From positions 8,990,001 through 9,054,000 of the forward strand of contig NC_071329.1 of the NCBI RefSeq assembly GCF_010183535.1: a stretch of DNA of 64,000 nucleotides. The letters run 5' to 3'. Both the position numbers and the translations under genes were made by a program. Of the stretch, positions 1 through 13,400 are shown one piece after another. The DNA comes from Caenorhabditis remanei (lineage: Eukaryota > Nematoda > Chromadorea > Rhabditida > Rhabditidae). Below the pieces are notes generated by a model, which worked only from the letters and a program-made list of their open reading frames with translations, was not told the origin of the DNA and made no database searches. Position 1 is the stretch's first letter, and every line of letters begins with the position of its first letter.

Positions 1-96
1 ATCCACCACAGGTTTCTTTTCTGTTTTTCAATGATGTTTTGTTTGTCATGTCATTCTAATGTATTCATATAATCCTATTGTTTTTCTCTAATTCAG

Positions 97-767
97 CTCC
101 AAATGCTTCACATGCTACAAAGTGCGGAAGAAGGTGGAAATAGTCTATTTGTTGATGGATTCCATGTCGCTGAACAGGTGTGATCATTGAGCAGAATATT
201 CATAAGTCAATATATTGCTTTCAGCTTCGAAAGGAGAATCCAGAAGTCTTTCGACTCTTGACAACTCATTCGATGGAATACATTGAAGAAGGATACGATG
301 TTCATGAGATTAATGGAAAAACGTTCAGATTTGATTACGATATGTGTGCAAGACACAAAGTGATTCGGTTGAATGATGAGGGAAAAGTCAACAAAATTCA
401 GTTTGGAAATGCAATGCGCAGTTGGTTTTATGATTGTGAGCCTGCGAAAGTCCAAGATATCTATAGGTGAGTTCTGAAGACATATTTATTCAGTTTGTCT
501 CACCACCAACAATTTACTTTCAGAGCCATGAAAACCTTCACCGAACACTGTTATCAACCAAGAAACGTTCTGAAATTCCGTTTAGAAGACGGCGACACTG
601 TCCTGTGGGCGAATCAACGTCTTCTTCACACAAGAGATGGATTCAAGAATGCACCAGGAAAGTCGAGAACTCTGACTGGATGCTACTTCGATTGGGATAT
701 TGTCAAGTCTCGTGTCCGTTATTTGAGGGATAAGCTCACATTGGAACAGAATCAACCATCTGCCTAG
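97..767 (+). CDS. Gamma-butyrobetaine hydroxylase family dioxygenase, C-terminal part
   Basis: Three exons are visible (97-177, 225-466, 524-767, stop TAG); the 5' part lies left of the window. The joined frame encodes the C-terminal 188 residues of a gamma-butyrobetaine / trimethyllysine hydroxylase type Fe(II)/2-oxoglutarate dioxygenase, the carnitine-synthesis family (worm gbh-1/gbh-2). Seen directly: [10 protein letters not shown], a stretch like the human BBOX1 segment before its core; [15 protein letters not shown], holding the distal iron-binding His in the family's N-x-R-L-L-H context; and [14 protein letters not shown], with the Arg expected to hold 2-oxoglutarate. The end (SRLRxLR-like) matches the family C-terminus. 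The first HxD iron ligands are outside the window. Which paralogue this is cannot be told here. Confidence 0.88.
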
Positions 768-1402
768 ATGATAATTCTCTTAACTGTAACTTTGGATTTC
801 CTATGTACAATTATTGGTTTTTTTGCTAAATGAAACGCTCATTTCTAATCGTAGATGACTTTGGACTTTTCAAAATTTTTATTAATTCAATCAAAAAATA
901 TGGGACCGTTACAGGAAAAAAGTGGTATTAAATGTCATAGAAATCGGAGAAAAAAATTAAAAAAAAAAGAAATGTGACTACAATGAATGGGATAAAAATA
1001 GATAAAAATAGTCTATAATTGTGAAATAGACTCTTCTTCAGATATCACAGAATCATTACAATTACGAGAAATAAGAAGGAAGAGAGTGTTCTTGAAAAAA
1101 GAGTTTTTTGATTGGTTTCTAAATGAAAAAGCTTTTTGTGGGGGAAAATTAAAGCAATTCAAGAGGGAAAACATGGGTCAATATGAAGAAAAAAGTAAGG
1201 AGAATTTTGAAAAAGGGGGTTCTATACATCCGGAGATATGTATCTTCTTGGAAAAAGATGGTTGGAAAAAGCATAATTTTTTGAAAAAATCATGAAAAAA
1301 GATGGTGATTTGGGGATACATTGGATGGGAGGATTGAAGAAGAGAATACGGGGGAATGGAACGTCAAAAACCGGAACATTTTGAGGGAATCGGAGAGAAT
1401 GA
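768..1402. other. Convergent 3' flanks of the hydroxylase gene and ptb-1
   Basis: This 635-base stretch holds the 3' untranslated sequence of the hydroxylase gene (plus strand) and, from the right, of ptb-1 (minus strand). It is A-rich and G/A-rich with no convincing coding frame. Confidence 0.6.
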
Positions 1403-4400
1403 CTAGATGCCGGATTTAGAGAAGGAAACACGCAAATGAGCATTTTCAGCTAACTTATGATTGTGCATTTTGATGAGAGCATCGATAGCTGTCTCGATAT
1501 CTTCCATTTGGCACAGTGCCATTTTGTGGTCTTTTCTGTAAAAGATTGATATAAGATTTTGTTTTTATTAAATCTTATCTCTATCGTCTATCCCCTTTTT
1601 GTTTTAAAGGCAAACTCACGGGAAGAATTTGAAAGCTTTTACAGCATATCCAGCCTCCGCAAACATTTCTTTGAGCTTATCTTCACTGACACTGGTTGGA
1701 ATGTTCGAGAGATGAAGAGTGGCACATGGTGGATAGATATTCAGATAGTTCTTTGATCCTGGTTTCTTGAAACGATGAAGTGTTGAGTGAGCATAATCAC
1801 GGGTGAGACCAGCATCCGGCTGTCCTTCTTTCGGCATTTGAACGTTCGTGTGTTTTGATGGAGCAACACGAATCAGTCGATCATGCCATTTCACTTTGTC
1901 CAGATGGGTCAGAGCTGGAAAAATTGTATTTTTGTATTGGATAATCGGACGAGTATCTTATTCGAACACCCAATGGGGAGTCTCGATTTCAAAATAGGTA
2001 GCGGGCGTTTAACTATCTCGGGAGGACGGCAACTTATTTGTTCCATGTTTCCCATGTACTCGAACTCACCTAGCTGTGCTTGTTGTGGCTCGGAATACTG
2101 AATCAACGCATTATCCTTCTTGTTGTATAGTATCTTGACACGCATCACATCTCCGTAGACCCCTGAAATCATTGTATTCTTCTTTCCCAATCAAATACTT
2201 TGAGCTCATCGGGCCAGGTCAATCTACACTTTTTGCAGTGTGGTTTTGTTTTTTTCAGAAAAAGAAAAATGAAAGTAAAAAAGCGAGTCTTAACGTGTAA
2301 AAAGGCAACCAAAATCGGGAGCAATGGAAACGAAATCATTGATAGAGAGTACCAGATAGTGTGAAGGTTCAGGGCAGAGTAGAAAAGAAAAGAAACATAC
2401 CAAAAAGGGTGAAGAGGGCATCCGTGGTGACTTTCTGAAAATAAAACAGGATAGATTAGAAAAGAGAGAGAGAGAGAGGTATAGTAGTGGTTAAAGGAGA
2501 CGTTTGACTGTTGTGTGCTAGTAGTGACTGCTGGATTAGGCGATAGAAAGACAAAAAGAGAGAGACTGGTTAAATAGGGATAGATCGTCATAAAAAAGAA
2601 GAGAGAGAGAGAGTGCGTAGGTGCCCTTGAAACAAAAAGAGAGAGAGCAAACTGTTTTTTACTTTCTGGGTTTAGTAGTAGTAGTTTTAATAGAGAGCGA
2701 CTAGAAATCAGTCATGCCAAAAGGGATGCGAAGGAGAAGAAGGTTAACTCTGTTTTTGACCCTTATTCTATTAACAAACAACCAAATTCGTATTTGTTTT
2801 AGAACCAGTTTTGAAACCTTCTGATGATTGGCAGAAAGCGTTACTTTTCACTTTGCTTTCTAATGTACATCTGTCGGTCTGCGTGTCTGTTTGTCTGAAT
2901 GCCCCTCTATATCTCAAAACTGATTCTAAAATAAATCCCTTCCGAAAAGTTCACTCTTCAAAAAACCCTTTCGACGTACCATTTCATGAAGATTCGAAAC
3001 CAAAATGACCGGTGTCAAATTGAGCATTGAATAACGAATATTGAGGTTGGAAGACGATAAATTGGCCGGATTCAATCCCAATGGATTCAGATATGGAGCC
3101 AGGGCGGCAGCATTCGCAGAGTCTAGAAATTCTGAATGAAAATCTCAAAAGGTTTTACAAGGAAAAAACAAACCATTGGCTGCTGCGGCTGCGGCAGATG
3201 AGACAGCAAGTTGAGAAGACAAGAAGGTTGTTGCCGGATTAGCACCGAATGCAAAGTTATACGGATTGGCTGGAATCAGATTCTGAAGTCCCGGGATAGC
3301 TGAAATGGATACATTGATATCCGGAACTCTCATAGAAATCTCTTACTACTCATCGCAAGAGTCTGTTCAATTGTCATTTCTCCAGCTGGCAAATTTGGAT
3401 TCGTGTAGTCACGAGACTTGTCATTATTGTATTTGACATTCAAAGTGCTCAGCTTACTGTAGTCGATGCGGAGAGTGCAACACCCGTTGTACACATTTTG
3501 ATTCTCGAGTCCTTGCTTTGCCAACTGAGCAGAATTAGCTTCACTCATTTGGACGAGTGCTTGGAAAGTGTCTGAAATATTATAATAAGAAAACAACCCT
3601 TGAACTCTGTAGACTCACTATTTTTGCTGAAAGTGATAATACGGAGCACTTTTCCAAAACGAGCGAAGAGCTGATGAAGAACTTCGAGACTAACTGGGAA
3701 CATCATGTTCTCAATGATTGTTCTGAGCACACTATTCGGTTGTTGTTGAGTGCCAACTTCGAAATTTGAGACGGATCCATTGGCAACACTCTGAAACAAT
3801 AAACAGTTATGAAAGTTAGCATTCAAAGTTTTTATGAATCTCCCATCATCCAAGGAAAAAACTTTAATTTTTCGCAATTTGTAAAAAAACAATCCTGTTA
3901 ATTTTCATTCATAATGATTCTGTTGACTAACACTTTTCTCTCTGTTTTTCTCTATAACATCAAAGATCATTATTAATTTCGAAATGTTTAATTTTCTATT
4001 TTCAATTATAGACTTCATCCCTCCGTCTTTTTTTCTAAAAACTCGCTTTGATAGCTGCTCTTGCAGATGCAACATCAGTATTGGCTGGTGCACGGAATAC
4101 AGCAGTTGCATCATGTTGATGATGATATGGATGATCCGAAGTGAGAACTTGTGGAGCAGCCATTCTTCTTTGCTTGATTGGTGGCTGAGGTGGTACTGGC
4201 AGTGGCGTGGCTAGAAGCACGTGATGTGACGCACCCGTCGCCAACTGTGGCTCGCAAAACGCCAGTCGCTTCGTCGTACTGTAGGTGTCATTGGTGAGAT
4301 GAGGATCACGACGTTTACGAGATGATGGAATAGAAGAGGAAGAAGAAGAAGCCATACAAAGACTTTTGAGGAGATTTCAGTCCAATCGATGAAATAAATA

Positions 4401-7400
4401 GAAACGGAATGAAATGGAATGGGAGCGAAGAAAAAAGGGGCAAGGAGGGGAGGAAGAGAACGATGATAAAAATATAAATTGTTCTTTCTTTTTCCCTTTT
4501 TTCTTCTCTTCTCACTGAGAAAATTGACTTGAAGAAGACGAGCCGTCTGCCTCCAAGCTACCAGTGTAACAACGTGTTTGCACTGTATACAGAATGGATA
4601 GTTGGGGGGTCTCGGGGGCCGGGGGCCGGGGGGTTGGGGAGTGAAAACAGATGGATTACTGGTAAATGCGTATATTTTTTGATGAGAGACAAGAGGATGT
4701 GAAAGGGAAAAAATGACGAGAAGTGGTGAGTTCTAGAAAACTACACTAATTGGATTAACAGAAAGGACTGATTGAGGAGAAAACGATTGGGTGGGCACGA
4801 GGAATAAAGAATTTGATAAAAGTTAAGAGACATCAGGAATGAAAAAGGATTAAATGATCAGGCTTCCGGAGGACCAGAGGAACAATTGTTTGTTTATATA
4901 ACAGTTTATGACTAATCAAGTCTTCAGACTGACTCATGGACACTCAATCGAATCTGATTCGAATTCTTGCTTTTTTCCTTAATATCCCGTAGAAAATTGT
5001 CCTCTCCACCCACCCCGTGACCTCGATCTCTATAGTATCCTCAGCTGGACTGAGCTGATCCATCGTATCGAAATACATCTGTTTTGAGTCACCTAACACA
5101 TCGAAACACGGGATAACAGCTGAGTTCAATGCACTATTTGTTTGCCCTAACTCAAAAATAAAATTATTTTCGAGAAGCTTGATTACCGAGAATTTGTGGA
5201 GTCCCATGGTGATATACCAATTCGTATAGTAGCCGGTCTCGAAGATAATGATAACTTTGATGTAAATGAAAGCAGAACAAGTAGAATAAGAGAAAGAGAG
5301 AAGGGAACAGGTGGAAAATATAGAAAAAGGAGAAGGAGTTGTAATCGGAAATTAGGGGGGTGGGTTGGCTGGAGAAAATACCGAAAAGAGCCGTCGAGTT
5401 GTATGTGTTGACATTTCGTTTTCTTTTACTCCGTTTATCCAAAATGAGAAAAAGAAGAAGATGGAAACAGGGGATAGGAGTAAGAAGAGGCGGGTACTAA
5501 CCCTATCGAGAAGAGAGCTCATATAGCGCCTCGTCGCCTCAGGGCTCAATTTATATTAATTAGCAATTGGAGAGAGAAAGGGGGCAACAAATATCTTCAG
5601 AAGAAGAAGAAGCAGAAGCTTCTGAGAGGAAGGAAAAGACTACGGTAAATATGATACTATTATTATTGAGCAATAGAGATTGAAAAAATGAGAATTTGAG
5701 TAGTTGTTATCGACAGCAAGAGGTGGAAAGATTTAGGTTCGGGGCTGAAAACTTCCTAGAAACTAGAGTTTCGATTCGAACAACGTTATTCCTACTGAGA
5801 TCAGACTTAACTCAGTAAGAAAATAATCAGAATGACCTACTTGGGAAGATATTCATAGTTGAAGTCGAAGATGTTTTCAGAGAAATGGATGTGGGTAAGC
5901 TTTAGATTGGGATAGTTATCATTTAGATTTGCTATGGTTCACGAAAAGCAAACCGCTTGACCCAAATCTACCTCTATCCCTTTCTCGTTCCGGCTAAGAG
6001 AAAAATAATGATAGGGTAACTCTAGTTGCGAAAATTTTATCTTTCGGCTCGGCTAACTTTGAAGATTTTTCTTAACTCGTCCAGTTATGGTCTAGATTTC
6101 AAACGGAAGGAACGAAAAGTACAACGAATGATAATAGAGATGAGAACGCACGGATGCATGCATGTAGTAAGAAGAAAGCGGATGAAACTGTTACTAGGTC
6201 GATTATTGGTTTCACCTCGAAAACTACACTCGTTAATCTCAATCTCCTCCTCTTCTTTTCTCTTCTATTTTCCTCCGCAACGGTCAACTACTACCATCAC
6301 TTTTTCGAGTCTTTTGTTGTACATATACTGTAATTTGTAGTCATGATATAGGTTACCTCTCGCCCCTCGAGATCCTAGAGAATGGCAAAAAACGTCCGTG
6401 GATGACCCAGAAAATTATCACTGTGAATGTGAATTGTAACTGTCCTTTCGGTTCGGTCAGAGGGAAATCGTTTCAGGGAAATAGACTACGTTAATTGGAG
6501 AAACGTAGATGATTGAAATGCACGAAAGCGTGAAATGAAGGAAAATTGAGAATAAGAAGAGGAAGGAGAAGATATCGGAAGAAGACGTTGATGACAATGA
6601 AGGCGTTAAAAAAGAATATCAAAGGGAGACAGCTGGAATTGTTAAATTTCGTTGTTCTATTTCAGCTGGAATGAGCTTTTTCTCTTAACCAACCAACACA
6701 TGCTCAATGTCTATTCAATTCAAACCAATTCCACAAATAGGGGTCACGGTCCGTCGAGGAGCGAATGGAAGGAACATATAAAATTGTAAATGTGGTGCGA
6801 ATTGAAATGCAAAGGCATACTCCTCGACATATACAAAAGACGGGGGATGGAACCAAAAAAGGAGACAGAATTGGTGAAGGAAATTGAGTCGAGAAGAATT
6901 ACGGATGTCCAAAAAAGCCGGAGAAAGAAGGAGCACTTATTCAAATTTCAAGAGAGACAGAAAAAGAGAAGAGTTGTTTTTGGAATGAAAGAGATGGGCC
7001 AGTTTAGTTTTTTTCTTGACTAATGAAGTGGAAGACGATTTGAGAGAAGCTTCGAATGAAGAAATGAAGAAGGCAATGTTGATGATGACGATGGCATGTT
7101 TCGGATTTCCGCACTGATTTAGAAATAATATTAGAACGGAAATTTGAAATAACGAATAAATACGATAAAGAAAAACACAGCAAAAGAAAGATCATCGTTT
7201 TTTCTAATTCATCAGGAAGGCTGGATGAGAGAGTCTAATTAAAAAGTTTTAAATTTTCGAATGGTTTGTAATTTCGACGAATAAATTGTGGCTTTGCAGC
7301 TACGCAGTGATGCCGGTTGCATTTTTTGCAAAGAAGATGCTGAGCCTTGGGATGAAAAAAAAAGTTCAGCAAAAGGTTTATGGAATCATCTACCGTCTAA

Positions 7401-10400
7401 AATTTTGAGACTGTACGTAAATTATGTGCAATTTCATGAACAAGATAAACCCAAATTAATTGGACGATCATACTTCGAATGAGAAAATACCACTTTTGAA
7501 AAGGAATGTGCTCCGTCATCGAGTACATCAAACATCATAATGGGCTGCTTCTTTTTAATTATTTCTATTATCGAAAGTCATATTCTACACGCTCTCATCA
7601 AAAAGTTTGATGGAAAGTGCATCAGAATCATATTGAAAAGAATCCGTCATGAAGTAAAGAAGACTCATCTTTCTGTCTTTTCTCTCTAATAAACATATAT
7701 GTACATACACATATATAAAAGAAAGCGAATAATTAACGAAGCGAGAGCTGCTCTTTCTCTCTCTCAGACGAAGCTTATTTGTGAAATAAAGAGAGATGAC
7801 TTCCCCTTTTTCAGGGCCCAATACTTTTGATATGAGAAAGAGAGTGAGATGAGAAATATTGTTTACTCTATTCAGAGGTGATTACTATTTGATCCCCAAG
7901 AGTCATAATTATGAAAAGAAGAAAAAGAAGAAAACGTTACAATTAAAATTTGAGATAGAAGGCGTCAAAAAAATGAATACGGAAGGATATAGAAGGTGGA
8001 AGGAAGAGAAAGAAGAGAGAACTGAAAAGGATAACAAAAATAATCAAGAAGAAGAAGAAAAAGAAGGTGGTGGCACAGAGAGACACAAATCTGGAAATGA
8101 AATTGAACAATAACATGTGGACGAATTATTGTGAAAATACTAAGAATAATATTCACATGGTAATCTAATTAGAGGCGTAGGGTACGGTTAATTATGTTAG
8201 GTTTCAGCTGCATACGATTTTTTTTCAAAATAAATCTTTTTGGGAATTAAACAAGTAGAACTAAAAATATATTGGATGGGAGACTGTCTGAAAATTCCAA
8301 AAAACTCAAATTTGATTGAAAACGAGGTTTCCGATTTTTTTAAATTCATTTTCTATATAAACCGGCTTTTGCGGACTACTTCATAGAGATTTTCAAAATT
8401 CCAGGTTATCAAAAATAATTTATATATTCATTTTGGAAAGGAATACCATTTCAGAATTGCTGGATCACTTTGTAAACATTTGGTAGTCGAGACAGAAGTT
8501 CGGTCATCAAAACCGCGAAAAGATTAGATTTTTGGCTATCCAGTTCTTCATTTTTTCCTTTTGTGTTTCATTACTGAAATAGAAAAACGAAAAAGGGCCA
8601 CCGGCACGACAAATAGTCGGGCTCTTCCCCCCGTTTTCTTTCGTGAGCAGCATTTCAAAAATCCTTTAATTAATGTGTGACGGAATGCGAAGTGGGTGGA
8701 AAAGATGGAAGACGAAAAGAAGAATATTGGCTTGACGGCCGGGAATGAGGGCGCCAGAAGACAGGATATATTTGGAATTGAGAGAGAATGAGATGGACTG
8801 AGACTCCTCTAGTCCTATTTGTAATTAAGAACATGAAGAGAGGACCGGCAAACGGGGAGCTCAGCTTGAGCATTCCGGTTCGTTTTGAGCCAATATGGGA
8901 CCTCGATGACACAAAAGGACAGTGAGTGGAACCAGCTGCATCCCTTTATTTCATTTGGGTAAAAAGAAGAAAAGAGAAATGGGGAAATAGATGAACACTA
9001 TAACTGAACTATAACTTTTTTATCGATTGTTCGGTTGGCTGCACTGCTGCAAAAGAAGAAAAAGAAAGGAGGTAATATGGAAAATGGACGATTTCGTATT
9101 TGGCGTGACATCAAAAGGTGAGAAAGACTCGGAACATGAAAGGGATCGGGGAGATGACGAAGTGTTGCGTGTTGTTTTATGATACTTCTCTCACATTTAA
9201 TTGGATATTCCCTTTGGAAACCATTTTTTGAGATTGGCGAACAGAAGTGTATTTTTTAAATTGGGCTATTCCCAGCAAAGGAATATAGTTGTAAACTTAG
9301 GTTTTTAAACAGAAATTTGGCTTTTTTGGGACATCAGATTTCAATTTCTGCAGGTGATATTTGTCTGTCTGATTATGTTGAAATTTATAGTTGATCAAAA
9401 TGTGTTATTTAGATTTCAAAAATTACGTAGTAATGTTGCATTATCTTTATGCTCAAAACCAGATAACTCTATTCTTTCGAAATAATTAATCTTCATTTTA
9501 AGACCATATTCAACTTTGGCTTGTTTGATCTCAGGTGATTTCAGAATATCGCGAATTAAATTCTGTAAAACTTTTTAAAATTGAAAAACTTTGAAGCAGT
9601 AAGTATACTCCTGATCACCTAGTAGCTATTGAAACTGAAAAGTGGTCGGAAGAGACATTTCGAAAAATGAACAAATGATTCTTCGAGTGTATCCAATTTG
9701 TCTATGTTTTGCATAATCTCGAAGCCATTCTTCATCTCGTTTTTGTTCAATCCCATCAGTAGTGTCACCCGTTTTCTATTTCTCTTTTACTCTTATGCTC
9801 TACTTCTTCTTCTTTTGAGCACTCACCGAATGCACCTAATGGAATTAATTTCGTGTTTCAATTCACGAAGAGCCTTCTCCTTTCCCTTTTTCTTCTCACA
9901 CGCCATCGTTTTGCTCAACCAGGCAATTTCATGAAATGGCGCGATGCCTTCGTACGAACGAACAACTAGGAATAGAGGCATGAGATGCAGAGAGAAAAAG
10001 AGAAAAAGGTCTGAAAGGATGGTTTCTAGTGAAATGAAGAAGAAACATTTGAAGTGATTATAACCAGATGTGGCTCCCCTAGCCATGTCTTTTATCTTGA
10101 AATGAAGAATAAATTGGAGCAATATTGCTGAATGAATGTGACACATGGAAACAAATACCAAATGGGTTCAAAGCGAAAATGAAGAAAAAAGAATGGGGAT
10201 TCTATGAAGAGTACGACTACATCCTCCATCATCCAACACAAATAAATTCTGAATTATTGATAAAGTGGAGGTCAAAAAAAGGGAAAATCCAGTGAACGGT
10301 CATTCGAATTGAGATATGAAAACGTATTAGAAGAAATGCTTAAACAATTGAAAACAGGTTTTTGGGGCTCTCCTATTTCTTTTTTCCCACAGTTGTACTT

Positions 10401-13400
10401 TGTCACCCACGGAGATTTTCATGTTGTTTTTGGTTTCTGACAAGTACGAAAACCTTCTTGAACTCTGTTTAGATAAGGGAACACAAAGATCAAAGAAATT
10501 TTGAGTGATCAAAAGGTTAGATTATTTAAATCTTGAAATTATTCAAACGAAGAGAACACAAGCATTCAAATGTAGACAACCTTCAAAATCACAGCTATGT
10601 TTTCCTCTCCTGAATGTTGCAATTTCTACCAAGGACAATGGGCGTTTCGTATGTTTTTTCGTATTCAAACGAATAAGAGAAAAAACTAACCTCTGTATCG
10701 CTCACTGCCTTGTTCTTGTCGAATTTCAGCTCTCGATGAGTACTGTATTGCGCGAAAAGTGTTCTTCCGCGGATCTGTAAAAAGAAATAGGTGAATTTCA
10801 TGTTCGATTTGTCATGAAGTGGAAAATTTCGCCATGAACTCAATTCACCTACTTTTTTCGTCATTTTTATTAGGCAATAAAATGATTGTTCTTTTGAATA
10901 CAGAGATGAATATATAGAAGTCGATTTTTCAGTTATAACGAACCTGAATGGGAACAGCAGTCATACTGGTAACGAACGCAGCTGCACTGGTCTCTTCCTC
11001 GTATTCCACAAATGCCTACAAATATATTTTGAAATCAGAAATGTCATGGCAACGAGAGATTTTTGGGAAACGAAGGGAATGTAGACTTAGTTGATAACAT
11101 ATGCACACTCCTAAAACTACTTACCTGGCTCTTTCCTTTCAACATCATATAGTTGGATACTGGCCCGTATTGAATACACAATTGCATGAGCTCAAGGTCT
11201 ACGAGGTCAGGTGGAATATTTCGAACGTGAACCACCTGAAAATGCGATAATTGGAGAATCAGAAAAGCTGTCGTTTTTACTTTCGAAAAGAATGGGTCGA
11301 GTTTTCATTGAATCCAAAAAAGACAAACCTTAGATACTGGAGTTGTGGTGGCTGAAGACGTTGTATTGCATTGAGGCAACGTCGAGAGCTGAATTCCCTG
11401 CAAATTAAAATCATCAGTGTTTGTTTTTGGACGGACCAAAGAAGCAAACAATTTGGAAAGGGTTCTTCTTTTATATGTGACTCATCCGTTGGGTTAGACA
11501 ACGTTCAAATTAAAGTTGTCGGAAGTTGGAAGACGGAGATTGGTTCATGGATTTTTAGAATATCGGGATAGAATAAATTTCAAAATAGTTGGTAGCCCAA
11601 TTCGTGTTGGTATTGCTTAGAAAGTTCAAATTTTAGTCGGAGGGTTAATATTGGGTCATGGTTTTCTCTAAAAGTTCCAAATTCACAATTTTTGTGTACC
11701 CGTTTTCAGAAAAGTAAAGAACAAAAAATAAGATCTTAAACGTAAAAGTTCTGAAAAGACTCGCTACCGAACTGTTAAATGAAAACTTATCGGAATCTTT
11801 TCTTGTTACTTATTCAAAATATAGAAAACTCATCTAATATTCCAAAAGTCAAGTGAATACTTGAAGAAGGAATATGATGTGTCGTTGATTTCACTAACTT
11901 TCAATAGTTCTTGGAAGCAGAACGTTCTGAAGAATTCCAAGAAAACCTATATTTTAACAGACATTTACAATGATTAACAAGAAGAGTTTCTTTTAGATCG
12001 ATTTTCTTTCTAACAAAAATATAACCAACCTGAATCTGAGTAATTGGATTTCCAGTCAAAAGTTGAGTTGTAGTTGCATTCGCCGCCGCTGCAGCTGCCG
12101 CCGCCACTGCTGCTGAAGCTCCCGACGTCGTCAATCCATGATGCATTGTAGGTGTATAGAATTGAGACGAATAGAGCGATGGATCCAATTTTGCCTTCTT
12201 CGGTTCAGAATCAGCAGTCATGACGTTGGCGTAATATGCTGCTGCCGCTGCGCCGGCACTTGTCGCCGTTGCTCCTGCTCCACCGTTCCTTAGTGACAAT
12301 TGCAAATCATCTGGGCCGCGCTGAAAACGGAAAGAAATCAATTGTGGTTAAGCCCTCAAGTGGTGTATGTATGGACGTGTGTGACCTGCTGACACCTCGC
12401 GTGTTGAGGAGGGCATTAACTATTCTTACTATGCTAATTATCGAGCAATGCTAGAAGATAGCATGTCGTCGTTGCGGACATTTCAAGAATAATAAAAATT
12501 ACCTCGAAGTGACGAATTAATTCAGTTTTTAGATACCAGTTGGCCATGTTTTTTGAACTGACAAGTTATTGGTTAGTTTTATTATACGGAGATGAGATTT
12601 TCTCTCCAAATAATAAAACTAGGACAATAAAACAAAATGCAAATATAGTGCAATGCATTCACATAATAAAACTTGGTATGTTTATACGGATACTGTAGGT
12701 TTTATAGATGTTCACCTGTTTAAAATGGAATGATGGGACCCACTTTTGTAGCTTCTATCGCCTTTTTGCTAAAACTGAAAAGCATTGCTCGAACTGAAAT
12801 CCCCTTTTAAATGAGTCTAACCCATGAAAGAATCAAACTGATCTCATAGAAGGTAGAGTAGATAAAACAAAGAAAAGCAGGGAAATGAAGGAGTGTCTAT
12901 CAGATCTTGACTAAGGTTCGCGCACTAATTTAGTCAAAGCTTTCTCGATTCTCTGCGTCACCACTCTCTTCCATACTATTTTTATGGTCTCCAAAACCTA
13001 CGCAATCCCCACTCAACGTCTTCAGTAGCCCCTAGAGACTGGACAACCAGAAAAGGTATCTTATTTTACTCACAAATGAGATGAGTCTTCTTCTGATGAA
13101 AAATGAAAGAAAAAGGACAAAAGAAAGGAGATTATTTCAGATTGGATGCTTACCTTGGTCATGTGGATAAAGTAGTTTTAGAGATATAACTGTACACTCC
13201 GGTACCAATCGGATACTTCTAGATCATCTGAATATCTTTGAACTTTTTTGAAAGTAATAGAGAAAGTGCAACATAAAAAGAAAAAGAGAATGAAAAGTTG
13301 AAGAGATTTAGAGAAGAAGAATCACGAAAGTTTTCAATGGTCTTCTTCTTCTCTTCTCACAGTGCTCCCGGGTGCGCGGACACACGGGAGCGGCCCGAGA

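Noticed and set aside
7280..7370. Short block resembling box C and box D snoRNA motifs (GTGATGC ... GCTGA)
   Set aside because: Spacing of the boxes is far too short for a C/D snoRNA and no terminal stem is present.
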